From Streptomyces roseoverticillatus (GTDB taxonomy: Bacteria; Actinomycetota; Actinomycetes; Streptomycetales; Streptomycetaceae), in the NCBI RefSeq assembly GCF_000719265.1, contig NZ_JOFL01000001.1, positions 432,008-496,007 on the forward strand: a DNA stretch of 64,000 nt, written 5' to 3'. The stretch's first letter is position 1. Every line of letters begins with the position of its first letter. Shown piece after piece: positions 53,024 through 63,210 of this stretch. The position numbers were made by a program, and so were the translations under genes. Below the pieces are notes generated by a model. The model made no database searches, had not been told where the DNA came from, and saw only the letters and a program-made list of their open reading frames with translations.

Positions 53024-53503
53024 GTGCAGAGCGACATCGATCCCCGGAGCCTGATCGGCTGGAAGGTCTTCGACCGGGGCGGGACGAAGATCGGCACGGT
53101 GGACGAGGTCTATCTCGACGACGCGACCGGCGAACCGCTGTGGGCGGCGGTACGGACCGGCTTCTTCCGGCGGGACGCGTTCATCCCCCTGGCGACCAGT
53201 GAGATCGCCGGGGAGAGCCTGCGCACCCCGTACGACCGGGCGCTGATCAAAGAAGCCCCGGACTTCGGCGTCGGCCGCCACCTCTCGCCGGAACAGGAGC
53301 TGCAGCTCTACCACCACTACCGCCTGGACATTCCGGGCATGGGGCGGGAGCCGGGGCCGGCGCCAGGGCCGGGACCGGCTGCAGGGCCGGGACCGGGACC
53401 GCTTCCCGAACCGCCGGGGACGGCGCCGGGATCGACCCCGTCTTCGTCTTCGTCTTCGGGGACAGGCCCGGATCCGGGCCCGGGGCCGGGCGCCGTCGCC
53501 TGA
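53024..53503 (+). CDS. PRC-barrel domain protein
   Basis: 159 aa. The PRC barrel is at about 1-100 (LIGWKVFDRGGTKIGTVDEVYLDDATGEPLWAAVRTG, FIPLATSEI). A 55-residue tail of Pro-Gly repeats and a serine run follows. PRC-barrel proteins bind RNA or act in stress and ribosome maturation; the role here is unknown. The GTG start has GGGAGG 6 bases upstream. The tail region overlaps the convergent dinB gene by 187 bp, with both strands coding. Confidence 0.82.
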   Translation: MQSDIDPRSLIGWKVFDRGGTKIGTVDEVYLDDATGEPLWAAVRTGFFRRDAFIPLATSEIAGESLRTPYDRALIKEAPDFGVGRHLSPEQELQLYHHYRLDIPGMGREPGPAPGPGPAAGPGPGPLPEPPGTAPGSTPSSSSSSGTGPDPGPGPGAVA

Positions 53504-54897
53504 CCCGTGGACGGGCCCGGCAGGCCCGCATCCCCGCCCGGCAGGGCCTCCCTCACGAGCGGCAGCGGCTCGCCCGGCTCCAGATCCGGGTCGTCGACGG
53601 CGAACGTCCGTACCCGGCCCGGCTCCGACCAGGGCGTCTCGAAGCGGACCGTGACCCGGCCGACCCCGCTGCCCTGCACCCACCCCGCCCCGTACTCGGC
53701 ATGGTGCACGTCCAGGCCCGGAAGCCACCGCCGCGGCCGCTCCACCGCGCCCGCGGCCTCCCCCGGCTCCGCGCCGGAGCCCCGCACCGGGTCCGTCGTG
53801 GCCGACGCCGCGGCGGACGCCTCGCTCGCGGCCTGCGCGAACAGATCCTCCTGGGTGTAGTCGGCGAGGCCGCTGACGCCGACGCCGAGCAGCCGGACCC
53901 CCGTCGTGGTGTCGACGCCGTCGATCAGCCGGGCCGCCGCCTCCCGGACCACCGCGGGGTCGTCCGTCGGGCCGCGCAGGGTCTCGGAGCGGGTCAGCGT
54001 GGAGAAGTCGTAGCTGCGCACCTTGATGACGACGGTGCGCCCCGACCGGCCGGCCGCGCGCAGCCGCTGGACGCAGCGGTCGGCGAGCCGGGCGATCTCC
54101 AGCTGCACCCGGGTGCGGTCGGTCAGATCCTCCTCGAAGGTGTCCTCCACGGACACGGACTTGGCGTCCCGCTCGGCGACGACGGGGCGGTCGTCATGGC
54201 CGGTGGCCATGGCGTACAGCCCCGCGCCGTGGGCCTTGCCCAGCAGCCGCACCAGCTCCGCCTCGCCCGCCTCCGCGGTCTCGGCGACGGTGGCGATGCC
54301 CGCCCGGCGCAGCGTCTCGGCGGTGGCGGGGCCGACGCCCGGGATGACGCGCACGGACATGGGCCACAGCATTTCCAGCTCGGTGCCGGGCGGGATGAGC
54401 AGCAGGCCGTCGGGCTTGGCGTCCTCGGAGGCGATCTTCGCGAGCATCTTGGAGGCGGCGAGCCCCACCGACCCGCTGAGGCCCGTGGCCGCGTGGATGT
54501 CCCGGCGCAGGCGCTCGCCGACGGCCCGCACGGCCGCCGGGGTGGGCTCGACGCCGCCGGCCTCCAGATCCACGAACGCCTCGTCGAGGCTCAGCGGCTC
54601 CACCAGCGGCGACAGGGCTCGGAGCAGGCCCATGACCACCTCGCTGACGTCGCGGTAGAGCGAGAACCGCGGGGTGAGGTAGGCGGCGTTGGGGCACAGC
54701 CTGCGGGCCTGCGCCGTGGCCATCGCGGAGCGGATGCCGAAGACCCGCGCCTCGTACGACGCGGTGGCCACCACTCCGCGCGGCCCGATCCCGCCCACGA
54801 CCACGGGTTTTCCGCGCAGGCTGGGCTTGGCCGCCTGCTCGGCCGAAGCGTAGAAGGCATCCATGTCGAGATGCAGGATGGTCGGCGCGCTTCTCAC
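53317..54897 (-). CDS. dinB: DNA polymerase IV (Y family) with extended C-terminus
   Basis: 526 aa error-prone lesion-bypass polymerase. Y-family motifs are HLDMDAFYASAEQ (catalytic Asp), YEARVFGIRSAM and SLDEAFVDLE, then HhH VIPGVGPATAETLRRAGI and the little-finger region. An actinobacterial extension, WLPGLDVHHAEYGAGWVQG-type, sits at about 390-460, and a Gly/Pro/Asp/Glu-rich tail of about 65 residues ends the protein. The start is uncertain: GTG at 54897 fits the family; a GTG at 54933 is possible. No SOS-type box was seen. The tail overlaps the PRC-barrel gene. Confidence 0.92.
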   Translation of the reverse strand: MRSAPTILHLDMDAFYASAEQAAKPSLRGKPVVVGGIGPRGVVATASYEARVFGIRSAMATAQARRLCPNAAYLTPRFSLYRDVSEVVMGLLRALSPLVEPLSLDEAFVDLEAGGVEPTPAAVRAVGERLRRDIHAATGLSGSVGLAASKMLAKIASEDAKPDGLLLIPPGTELEMLWPMSVRVIPGVGPATAETLRRAGIATVAETAEAGEAELVRLLGKAHGAGLYAMATGHDDRPVVAERDAKSVSVEDTFEEDLTDRTRVQLEIARLADRCVQRLRAAGRSGRTVVIKVRSYDFSTLTRSETLRGPTDDPAVVREAAARLIDGVDTTTGVRLLGVGVSGLADYTQEDLFAQAASEASAAASATTDPVRGSGAEPGEAAGAVERPRRWLPGLDVHHAEYGAGWVQGSGVGRVTVRFETPWSEPGRVRTFAVDDPDLEPGEPLPLVREALPGGDAGLPGPSTGQATAPGPGPGSGPVPEDEDEDGVDPGAVPGGSGSGPGPGPAAGPGPGAGPGSRPMPGMSRR

Positions 54898-54964
54898 GAC
54901 ACCGATGCTGCCGCATGCCACTGACAATCGCACTCACGTGCGACACGGGCCGCGGACGCGCAGG

Positions 54965-55582
<618 letters not shown>

Positions 55583-55761
55583 GCCGACCTCCGTCCTTGA
55601 CCTGCCCTCTCGACGGTAGGCAGTCACCAGGGGTGCGTCAACGATCGCCACACTCGGCACGCCGAGTGATAATCACCCAGAGAGTGGTTTTGCGTGCCCC
55701 TGCGCCGGGAAAGGCTAGTCGAATGCGCCGCGGCAGGCCGTCACGAGCCGCTCCGGCCGGG

Positions 55762-56235
55762 TCACTGGCTGCTACTGCCGAAGTCCTCCGGCGAGATCTG
55801 GTCGAGGAACTCGCGGAACTTCTCGACCTCGTCCTCCTGCTCGTCCGGGATGGCGATCCCGGCGTCGTCCAGCACACCGTCGCTGCCGTAGATCGGCGTG
55901 CCGGTGCGCAGGGCCAGCGCTATGGCGTCGGACGGCCGGGCGCTGACCTCCACGCCGCTGGCGAAGACGAGCTCCGCGTAGAACACACCCTCGCGCAGGT
56001 CCGTGATGCGGACCTCCGTGAGCTGCTGGCCGACCGCTTCCAGCACGTCCTTGAAAAGGTCGTGGGTCAGCGGGCGGGCCGGGGCCATGCCCTGCTGGGC
56101 AAAGGCAATGGCCGTCGCCTCTCCCGGTCCGATCCAGATCGGGAGGTAGCGGTCGCCTCCCACTTCACGCAGGAGCACGATCGGCTGGTTGGAGGGCATT
56201 TCCACCCGGACACCCACGACATCGAGCTCGTTCAC
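55762..56235 (-). CDS. Bifunctional nuclease family protein (DUF151)
   Basis: 157 aa. Family signatures are LLREVGGDRYLPIWIGPGEATAIA, LTHDLFKDVLEAVGQQLTEVRITDLREGVFYAELVF and ARPSDAIALALRTGTPIY. Related proteins cleave both DNA and RNA in plants. Acidic C-terminus (DEQEDEVEKF). The GTG at 56235 lacks an RBS; TAGGGT (minus strand, 56242-56247) ends 6 bases upstream, suggesting a leaderless transcript separate from ftsR. Confidence 0.9.
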   Translation of the reverse strand: MNELDVVGVRVEMPSNQPIVLLREVGGDRYLPIWIGPGEATAIAFAQQGMAPARPLTHDLFKDVLEAVGQQLTEVRITDLREGVFYAELVFASGVEVSARPSDAIALALRTGTPIYGSDGVLDDAGIAIPDEQEDEVEKFREFLDQISPEDFGSSSQ

Positions 56236-56287
56236 ACAGCAACCCTAGGACGTGCCCGGCAGGTTTGGGTAGTCGGGCACTCGCCGG

Positions 56288-57097
56288 TCAGTGCGAGCCC
56301 GCGTGCAGGGCCGCCTGCACGAGCGCCGCGTGCAGGCGCACGGACAGCGTGGCCAGCTCGCGCGTGGTGGCCTCGGCATGCGCCCTGGTCTGCGGATTGC
56401 GGTGCCGCCGCAGCGGTGCGACCACCTGTTCGACCAGGCCGGCCTGGCGGTCGGCGGCGGCCTTCATGGCGCGCAGGTGGCGCGGCTCCAGGCCGAAACG
56501 GCCCAGGTCGGCCACGAGGCGGGCGACGGCCACCGCATCGGCGTCGAATCCGCCGTCCGGGTGGGGCGTGACCAGCCCGTACGACTGCCACTCCACCAGC
56601 TCACTCTCCGTGACACCGGTGGTACTCAGCAGCTCTTCCCGGCCGATCCGCGCGGGCGGGGCGGGCACGGGCGCGTCCAGCCCCACGCCGGTGGCGCGGA
56701 CGACGTCACCGGCGACGCCGGGCGGCCCTGCGTCGTGGCCGTCGGCGGCCACGAGCGCGGCGTCACGCGGCTTCGCGGGGGCGGGCAGCTGTGGCGCCTC
56801 GCCCCGGGCCCGGGCCTCCAGGTGCTCCTTGATGACCCGCAGCGGGAGATAGTGATCGCGCTGCATGCGCAGGACGCAACCGAGCCGCTCCACGTCCTCC
56901 GTGCTGAACTTGCGGTATCCGGACGGCGTGCGCTGCGGCTCCACCAGACCCTCCGCCTCCAGGAAACGAATCTTGGAGATGGTGACCTCGGGGAACTCCT
57001 CGCGGAGCAGGTTGAGCACCGTGCCGATGCTCACCAGCCGTCCTTCCGCGCCGGCGGCACCGGGAGACCCGGCACCGCCCGACGGTGTTCGAAGCAT
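56288..57097 (-). CDS. ftsR: FtsR-type MerR regulator
   Basis: 269 aa. MerR HTH at about 20-90 (VSIGTVLNLLREEFPEVTISKIRFLEAEGLVEPQRTPSGYRKF split around residue 22-65, then VERLGCVLRMQRDHYLPLRVIKEHLEA). The second half (ELVEWQSYGLVTP, DLGRFGLEPRHLRAMKAAADR) is a second helical region. The Corynebacterium homologue FtsR activates ftsZ. AAGGAAGG precedes the ATG at 57097. It is separated from the FHA gene by 41 bp that contain a hairpin. Confidence 0.88.
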   Translation of the reverse strand: MLRTPSGGAGSPGAAGAEGRLVSIGTVLNLLREEFPEVTISKIRFLEAEGLVEPQRTPSGYRKFSTEDVERLGCVLRMQRDHYLPLRVIKEHLEARARGEAPQLPAPAKPRDAALVAADGHDAGPPGVAGDVVRATGVGLDAPVPAPPARIGREELLSTTGVTESELVEWQSYGLVTPHPDGGFDADAVAVARLVADLGRFGLEPRHLRAMKAAADRQAGLVEQVVAPLRRHRNPQTRAHAEATTRELATLSVRLHAALVQAALHAGSH

Positions 57098-57115
57098 GGC
57101 CCTTCCTTGGGGTCC

Positions 57116-57134
57116 CCCCGGACGGAGTCCGGGG
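57116..57134. terminator. Small hairpin between FHA gene and ftsR
   Basis: CCCCGGAC and GTCCGGGG arms with a GGA loop, in the 41-bp FHA-ftsR gap. It could partly terminate FHA transcripts, or protect the RNA end. Its arms share sequence with the padR terminator. Confidence 0.45.
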
Positions 57135-57138
57135 AGGG

Positions 57139-57912
57139 TCAGATGCCCCGCTGGCTGCCGTAGAAGACCAGCCGGTACTTGCCGATCTGGACCTCGTCGC
57201 CACTGTTGAGCGACACCGAGTCGATCCGCTCGCGGTTGACGTACGTGCCGTTGAGGCTGCCGACGTCGGAAACGGTGAAGCTGCCGTCCTGACCTCTGCG
57301 GAACTCCACGTGCCGGCGGGAGACCGTGACATCGTCCAGGAAGATGTCGCTCTGCGGGTGCCGGCCCGCCGTGGTGATCTCGCCGTCCAGGAGGAACCGG
57401 CTGCCGGAGTTCGGCCCGCGCCGGACCACCAGCAGCGCCGAACCCAGCGGCAGCGCGTCGACGGCCGCCTGGGCCTCCGGGGAGAGCGACGGGATCGGCG
57501 TCTGGCCGGTGGTCTCGGAGTCGTACGCCTCGAGACCGGAGATGGAGATGGTCGAGGTCGTCTCCGAGGCGCGCTCGGCCACGGCACCGGGCCGCAGCGG
57601 GGCGCCGCAGTTGGAGCAGAACCGGCTCGCCTCGGCGTTCCGGTGGCCGCACCTCGTGCAAACCGGCAAGGCAGACCCTCCGCTCGAGGTCGCTGGTGCC
57701 CCGAAACCTATGCGCCCGGTGGCAGCAGGGTCAACAGCCGACCCGCCCGGAATGTCTCCTCCCGGAGCCGCCGTCTCGTCCCGGAACAGCGGACGCCCCT
57801 CGTGGGCGCCCTCCTGGCCCTGGCCGCCCTCCACGTGGCGCGACGCGCGGTGGCGGGCGCTGCCGCCGTCCTGGCGTGCGCTCTTGCCGAACAACTTCGC
57901 AAACAACTTCAC
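57139..57912 (-). CDS. FHA-domain protein with zinc ribbon (GarA/OdhI-like)
   Basis: 257 aa. A basic start VKLFAKLFGKSAR is followed by a four-Cys zinc ribbon (CTRCGHRNAEASRFCSNC, about 85-102), the phospho-acceptor motif ETTSTISI (about 115-122) and a C-terminal FHA domain (TTAGRHPQSDIFLDDVTVSRRHVEF, SDVGSLNGTYVNRE). In GarA the ETTS motif is phosphorylated and binds the FHA intramolecularly, releasing inhibition of 2-oxoglutarate dehydrogenase. The zinc ribbon is extra compared with GarA. The GTG at 57912 has AAGGGG 8-10 bases upstream. Confidence 0.88.
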   Translation of the reverse strand: MKLFAKLFGKSARQDGGSARHRASRHVEGGQGQEGAHEGRPLFRDETAAPGGDIPGGSAVDPAATGRIGFGAPATSSGGSALPVCTRCGHRNAEASRFCSNCGAPLRPGAVAERASETTSTISISGLEAYDSETTGQTPIPSLSPEAQAAVDALPLGSALLVVRRGPNSGSRFLLDGEITTAGRHPQSDIFLDDVTVSRRHVEFRRGQDGSFTVSDVGSLNGTYVNRERIDSVSLNSGDEVQIGKYRLVFYGSQRGI

Positions 57913-58102
57913 GGGCGATTCCCCTTGACCGAAACAGACCCGCCCGTGGGGCAGGACAAACCCTCGATGCACTCACCGTCCGACCCGGACATCCATACAA
58001 CGTCCGTGGTCAACAGACAGTTTCCACCACGCACCCTCGACTTGGTGCGCCGACCCCCCGCAACCTCGTGGCCTCCCTCCGAAGCCCGCACGACCGCCCG
58101 CC

Positions 58103-59224
58103 TCACTGCGATGACGACCGAGCGTAGTCAGGCCGCTTCGCCGGGCGCAAGGCGTCCACAATGATCTTCTCAGACCGCTGGACCGATACGCCCGCCTGCT
58201 CCTTCTCCAGCGTCTGCACCACACCGCCGGGAATGTTGAGCGCGGGCTCCAGGTCCTGCGGCTTGCCGATCACCTTGAACCGGTAGGGCTGCGAGACCTT
58301 CTTGCCGTCGATCTCCACCCTGCCCGCCGCACCCGAGAAGTACGTGTCGGCGGCCACCCGGACGTCGTTGATCTGGATGGCCTCAGCGCCCGCGGCCCGC
58401 AGCTCCTGGATGGCGTCCAGCAGCTTGTCGGCCTCGACCAGGCCCTTGGGGTCGCTCACCGTGAGCTCGATGCCCGGCCCCTGCGCCCCCACCGTGCCCG
58501 CGAGGATACCCAGCTGCTGCTCCTTCTGCGCGGTCTGCTTGCGGGCCTCCGCGGCCTGGTTGGAGCTGCTCTCGAGCTCGGTGCGCTGGTTCTCCAGGCG
58601 CCGCTTCTCGTCCTCCAGCCGCTTCGTGCGGTTGTCGAGCTCGTCCAGGATCCGTACGAGGTCCTCCTGCCGGGCACCGCGCAGCGCGCTGTTGTCGCTG
58701 GTCGACCGGACCTGGATAGCCAGGCCCAGCCCCAGGACGCACAGCAGCACCGCGACGGTGAGCTGGGCCCTCGTCAGCCGCGGCGGCCAGAGACTGTTCA
58801 GCAGGCGCTGACGGCCCGTCACGGGTGCGGCGGCGGGCGGAGGCGCGGGAGTGAGCTCGGGCACGGGCCCGGGGGCGGCAGCGGCCCCGGATGCGGACCC
58901 GGCGTCAGGAGCGGGCCCCGGCCGGGGCCCTACGGATTTCTCCGGCTCGTTGCCCTCGCCGCCCTTGTCACTCCTGCCGGTTTCGTCACTCCTGCCGGCT
59001 TCCCCGGCCTCGCCCGGCCCCGCAGGCGTGGCGGCCCTTCCGGACCCCTCGGCTTTACCGTCTTTTGAGGTCTTAGCGGTCTTAGGGGCCTTCTCGCCCT
59101 TCTCGGCCTTCTCCGGCTTAGCGGACTTCGCGGCTTTCTTCGGCCCCTCGGCCGGCGTCGGCTCCTCCGCGGAAGCCGGCTCACCGGGCGGGTTCTCTTC
59201 GGGCGTGTTGCCGTCGGTGCTCAT
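58103..59224 (-). CDS. DUF881 protein with long charged N-terminus
   Basis: 373 aa. The first 135 residues are low complexity (KAAKSAKPEKAEKGEKAPK and Pro/Ala runs), then one membrane helix (LTVAVLLCVLGLGLAI, about 152-168), a coiled coil (LDNRTKRLEDEKRRLENQ) and a DUF881 domain outside (GPGIELTVSDPKGLVEAD, INDVRVAADTYF, AGVSVQRSEKIIV). Homologues of DUF881 in Bacillus (YlxW/YlxX type) sit in the division cluster. It is 5 bp downstream of sbp; part of the DUF881-sbp-DUF881 operon. Confidence 0.88.
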   Translation of the reverse strand: MSTDGNTPEENPPGEPASAEEPTPAEGPKKAAKSAKPEKAEKGEKAPKTAKTSKDGKAEGSGRAATPAGPGEAGEAGRSDETGRSDKGGEGNEPEKSVGPRPGPAPDAGSASGAAAAPGPVPELTPAPPPAAAPVTGRQRLLNSLWPPRLTRAQLTVAVLLCVLGLGLAIQVRSTSDNSALRGARQEDLVRILDELDNRTKRLEDEKRRLENQRTELESSSNQAAEARKQTAQKEQQLGILAGTVGAQGPGIELTVSDPKGLVEADKLLDAIQELRAAGAEAIQINDVRVAADTYFSGAAGRVEIDGKKVSQPYRFKVIGKPQDLEPALNIPGGVVQTLEKEQAGVSVQRSEKIIVDALRPAKRPDYARSSSQ

Positions 59225-59229
59225 CGGCC

Positions 59230-59562
59230 TCACGCCCGGAAGACGTGCCGGCGGATCGCGGCCGCGTTGGAGAAGATGCGGATGCCCAGGACGACCACGA
59301 CTCCCGTGGAGAGCTGGGCCCCGACCCCGAGCTTGTCGCCCAGGAAGACGATGAGCGCCGCCACGACCACGTTGGACAGGAAGGAGACGACGAACACCTT
59401 GTCGTCGAAGATCCCGTCCAGCATCGCCCGGAGGCCGCCGAACACCGCGTCGAGCGCCGCCACGACGGCGATGGGAAGGTAGGGCTCGACCACCGTCGGC
59501 ACCACGGGACGGACGACGAGTCCGACCACAACTCCCACGACGAGGCCCAATACGGCGATCAC
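59230..59562 (-). CDS. sbp: Small basic membrane protein (Sbp, DUF1290)
   Basis: 110 aa with three hydrophobic segments (about 1-22, 28-45, 58-75) and VAALDAVFGGLRAMLDGIFDDKVFVVSFLSN as the family core. The basic tail is IFSNAAAIRRHVFRA. Location between two DUF881 genes is conserved from Bacillus to Mycobacterium. Function unknown; a division or membrane scaffold role is inferred. The GTG start overlaps the stop of the upstream DUF881 gene (GTGA). Confidence 0.9.
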   Translation of the reverse strand: MIAVLGLVVGVVVGLVVRPVVPTVVEPYLPIAVVAALDAVFGGLRAMLDGIFDDKVFVVSFLSNVVVAALIVFLGDKLGVGAQLSTGVVVVLGIRIFSNAAAIRRHVFRA

Positions 59563-60482
59563 GATGTGCCCTTCCCTGTGTCGGTGGCGCGGCCGGCCGC
59601 GCCACCCTCCTGCGCCTGTGCGGTACGTACGATCAGGCTCGGCGCGGCCGGCAACCGTACCTCCCCCTGAGCGGAAATGCTGTAGCGAACCCCGTACTTC
59701 TGCTGCAGAGCGCGCAGGTACAGCCCGTCGGCGCTGCGCTGGAAGGCGTTGGCGAACTGCTGTCCGTCACCGATCGCGAGCACCGTGTACGGCGGCACCA
59801 GCGGTCTGTTGTCCACCAGTATGGCGTCACCGGCGGCCCTGATCGCCGACAGCGCCGTCAGCCGCTGCCCGTTGACCGAGACGGCCTCCGCCCCGGACTG
59901 CCACAGGCCGTTGACGATCCGCTGCATGTCACGGTCGCGCACCCGGCCCGTGTCGGAGAAGCCGCTGCTCTCGCGCGGCCCGCCGCCACCGCTCTGCTTC
60001 GTCTGCTTGGCGTCGTCCACGACCAGCTTGACCCCGGGGCCCTGCACGGCGGTCGCGCCCGCGAGCAGCGCCACCAGGTCGGCCTTGTCCCCGCCGTGCT
60101 TCTCCAGGACGTCACGCTGCTTGGTGCCGACGGCGTCCCGCAGGGTGTCGACGTTCTTCTGCAGCGCGTCGGCCGCCGAGGTCTCCCGCTCGATGCGGTC
60201 GATGAGCTGCTGGCGCTCCTTGGCCAGCGTCGGTGCCGATATCTGCGCCTGCGCCGCCCCCAGCGTCACCACCACAGCGGCCAGCAGCAGGGCACCCGCG
60301 AGGCCCAGCTTGGCCCGCAGCGGGCTGGGTAGCCCGCTCCCGCCCTCCGTCTTCCGCCGGGCCGCCGCCTCGGCGTAGCCGTCGTCGAGGCTGTGGTCCA
60401 TCACATTGGTCAGCAGCGACATGGAGGCGTCGGGGCGCGGCGGCGGCGTGGGCGTGCTCCGATCGGGGGGCTGCTGCGACAT
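59559..60482 (-). CDS. DUF881 protein (first of the pair)
   Basis: 307 aa. A cytoplasmic head MSLLTNVMDHSLDDGYAEAAARR, a membrane helix about residue 60-77 (GLAGALLLAAVVVTLGAA), a coiled region and the DUF881 domain (GPGVKLVVDD, GLWQSGAEAVSVNGQRLTALSAIRAAG, YGVRYSISAQGEVRLP). The start is ambiguous: ATG at 60482 or 60491, neither with a clear RBS. The stop overlaps the sbp GTG. Confidence 0.87.
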   Translation of the reverse strand: MSQQPPDRSTPTPPPRPDASMSLLTNVMDHSLDDGYAEAAARRKTEGGSGLPSPLRAKLGLAGALLLAAVVVTLGAAQAQISAPTLAKERQQLIDRIERETSAADALQKNVDTLRDAVGTKQRDVLEKHGGDKADLVALLAGATAVQGPGVKLVVDDAKQTKQSGGGGPRESSGFSDTGRVRDRDMQRIVNGLWQSGAEAVSVNGQRLTALSAIRAAGDAILVDNRPLVPPYTVLAIGDGQQFANAFQRSADGLYLRALQQKYGVRYSISAQGEVRLPAAPSLIVRTAQAQEGGAAGRATDTGKGTS

Positions 60483-60613
60483 GCCGCACATCGTCGCACG
60501 TCGGGGGCGTCGTCTCCCAATGGCCCCACCGGCGCGCCGGACGCGGGATCACTCCGCTGCCGGTCCGGCCCCAAGGAGACGACGCCCGCCGGGTCCTGAC
60601 CGGGCGTCCGCGG

Positions 60614-63109
60614 TCAGCGCCCGGCGCCGTCCACGACCGCCGACCACTCGTCGAGCAGGGCCTGCGCCGAGGCGTCGTCGGGCCCCTCGGCCCACAGGTG
60701 CGTCACCGCCTCGGCCGGGTCCGGCAGCACCATGACCCAGCGCCCGTCGGTCTCCACGACCCGCACCCCGTCGGTCGTGTCCACGTGCCGGTCCCCGGCC
60801 GCCTCGACCACGGACCGCATCACGAGCCCCTTCACGGCCCACGGCGTCGGCAGGTCGCGGCGGAGCACGTGGGCGCGGGGGATGCGGGCGTCTATCTGGC
60901 TGAGCGTGAGCTGAGTGCGCGCCACCAGGCCGATGAGCCGGACGAACGCGGCGGTCCCGTCGAAGACGCTGGTGGATTCGGGGACGATGAAGCCGCCGCG
61001 CCCGTCCCCGCCGAAGATCGTGGTGTCCGCGCGGCCGACCCTGGTCAGGTCGTCGGGCGACGTCGTCGTCCACTCGACCTGCGTGCCGTGGTACGCCGCC
61101 ACCTGCTCGGCGATACGGGTCGTGGTCACCGGCAGGGCCACCTTACCGCTGCGCCGCTCGGCGGCGACCAGGTCGAGCAGGACGAGCAGCGCCCGGTCGT
61201 CCTCCACGATCCGGCCGCGCTCGTCGACCAGGGAGAGCCGCTCCCCCACCGGGTCGAACCGCACGCCGAACGCGGCCCGCGCCGAGGCCACGATCTCCCC
61301 GAGCCGCACCAGGCCGGAGCGGCGGTCGTCCGCGGTCTCCGTGGGCCGGGACTCGTCGAGCCCGGGGTTGATGGTGAACGCCTCCACACCGAGCCGGCCG
61401 AGCAGGCTGGGCAGAACAAGGCCTGCGCTGCCGTGCGCCGCGTCCACCACGACCTTGAGCCCGGCCTCGGCGACCCCGCTGGTGTCCACGGACCGCAGCA
61501 GCGAACCCGCGTACGAGTCGTAGACGCTGGAGGGGAAGGAGAGGTCGCCGATCTCCCCGGGGAAGGCCCGGCGGTACTCCTGGCGGGCATAGACCCGGTC
61601 GAGCTTGCGCTGCCCGGCCTGGGAGAGGTCGGCGCCGCGCTCGTCGAAGAACATGATGTCGACGGAGTCCGGCACGCCCGGCGTCGTACGGATCATGATG
61701 CCGCCGGCGCTGCCGCGGGCCGTCTGCTGGCGGGCCACCGGCAGCGGGACGTTCTCCAGATCCCGTACGTCTATGGCGCTGGCCTGCAGGGCGGAGATCA
61801 CGGCGCGCTTGAGCGCCCGCGCACCGCGGGAGTGGTCACGCGCCGTGGTGACGGTGGAGCCCTTCTTGAGCGTCGTGGCGTACGCGCCCGCGAGCCGCAC
61901 CGCGAGCTCGGGCGTGATCTCCACGTTGAGGATGCCGGACACGCCGCGCGCGCCGAAGAGGTGGGCCTGGCCGCGGGACTCCCAGATCACCGAGGTGTTG
62001 ACGAACGCGCCGGCCTCGATGGTCTTGAACGGGTAGACGCGGACGTTGCCCTGAATAATCGATTCCTCACCGACCAGGCACTCGTCGCCGATGACGGCGC
62101 CGTCCTCGATCCGGGCGGCGCGCATGATGTCGGTGTTCTTGCCGATGACGCAGCCGCGCAGGTTGCTCTGCTGGCCGATGTAGACGTTGTCGTGGACGAC
62201 GGCCTTGTGGAGGAAGGCTCCGCTCTTGACGACGACGTTGGAGCCGACGACGGTGTGCTCGCGGATCTCGGCGCCGGCTTCGACCTTGGCGTAGTCGCCG
62301 ATGTAGAGCGGGCCGCGGAGCGTTGCGTCGGGGTGGACCTCGGCACCTTCGGCGACCCAGACGCCGGGCGAGATCTCGAAACCGTCTATGTCGACGTCGA
62401 CTCTGCCTTCGAGCACGTCGGCCTGCGCCTTGACGTAGCTCTCGTGGGTGCCGACGTCCTCCCAGTAGCCCTCGGCGACATAGCCGTAGACCGGCTTGCC
62501 CTCCTTCATCAGCTGGGGGAAGACATCACCGGACCAGTCGACGGGGACATCGGCCTCGACGTAGTCGAAGACCTCGGGCTCCATGACGTAGATGCCCGTG
62601 TTCACCGTGTCGGAGAAGACCTGACCCCAGGTGGGCTTTTCGAGGAAGCGGTCGACCTTGCCGTTCTCGTCGACGATGGTGATTCCGAATTCCAGGGGAT
62701 TGGGAACACGGGTGAGACAGACGGTGACGAGGGCGCCCTTCTCCTTGTGGAAACGGATCAGGTCGCTCAGGTCGAAATCGGTGAGGGCGTCTCCGGAGAT
62801 CACCAGGAAGGCGTCGTCCTTGAGCGCCTCCTCGGCGTTCTTGACGCTCCCCGCGGTGCCGAGTGGCTTTTCCTCGTTGGCATAGGTGAGCTCCATGCCC
62901 AGTTCCTCGCCGTCCCCGAAGTAGTTCTTGACGAGGGAGGCGAGGAACTGCACCGTCACCACGGTCTCGGTGAGTCCGTGCCGCTTGAGCAGTCGCAGCA
63001 CATGCTCCATGATCGGCCGGTTGGCGACCGGCAGGAGCGGCTTGGGCATGCTCGAGGTCATGGGGCGAAGGCGGGTGCCTTCACCACCGGCCATCACGAC
63101 GGCCTTCAT
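60614..63109 (-). CDS. Mannose-1-phosphate guanyltransferase fused to degenerate phosphomannomutase domain
   Basis: 831 aa. Nucleotidyltransferase domain at 1-235 ([42 protein letters not shown]) and a left-handed beta-helix at about 250-370 are intact, so NDP-sugar synthesis is credible. The rest resembles phosphomannomutase/phosphoglucomutase, but the phosphoserine loop TASHNP is replaced ([11 protein letters not shown], residues 469-479) and the Mg loop DGDxDR reads D619-P-V-G-E-R624. The mutase part is therefore probably inactive and may be structural or regulatory. The gene has a weakly defined RBS. It is the first gene before the DUF881 operon, 120 bp upstream. Confidence 0.86.
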   Translation of the reverse strand: MKAVVMAGGEGTRLRPMTSSMPKPLLPVANRPIMEHVLRLLKRHGLTETVVTVQFLASLVKNYFGDGEELGMELTYANEEKPLGTAGSVKNAEEALKDDAFLVISGDALTDFDLSDLIRFHKEKGALVTVCLTRVPNPLEFGITIVDENGKVDRFLEKPTWGQVFSDTVNTGIYVMEPEVFDYVEADVPVDWSGDVFPQLMKEGKPVYGYVAEGYWEDVGTHESYVKAQADVLEGRVDVDIDGFEISPGVWVAEGAEVHPDATLRGPLYIGDYAKVEAGAEIREHTVVGSNVVVKSGAFLHKAVVHDNVYIGQQSNLRGCVIGKNTDIMRAARIEDGAVIGDECLVGEESIIQGNVRVYPFKTIEAGAFVNTSVIWESRGQAHLFGARGVSGILNVEITPELAVRLAGAYATTLKKGSTVTTARDHSRGARALKRAVISALQASAIDVRDLENVPLPVARQQTARGSAGGIMIRTTPGVPDSVDIMFFDERGADLSQAGQRKLDRVYARQEYRRAFPGEIGDLSFPSSVYDSYAGSLLRSVDTSGVAEAGLKVVVDAAHGSAGLVLPSLLGRLGVEAFTINPGLDESRPTETADDRRSGLVRLGEIVASARAAFGVRFDPVGERLSLVDERGRIVEDDRALLVLLDLVAAERRSGKVALPVTTTRIAEQVAAYHGTQVEWTTTSPDDLTRVGRADTTIFGGDGRGGFIVPESTSVFDGTAAFVRLIGLVARTQLTLSQIDARIPRAHVLRRDLPTPWAVKGLVMRSVVEAAGDRHVDTTDGVRVVETDGRWVMVLPDPAEAVTHLWAEGPDDASAQALLDEWSAVVDGAGR

Positions 63110-63210
63110 GTCGGAAGCGTCCTCCTTGCGAGACGACGGTCACGCCGAACAACGGTCATGCCGACTTCACGCCCGGGACGGCCGGAGTATGGCCGGGGTC
63201 TGCGGCGGGC

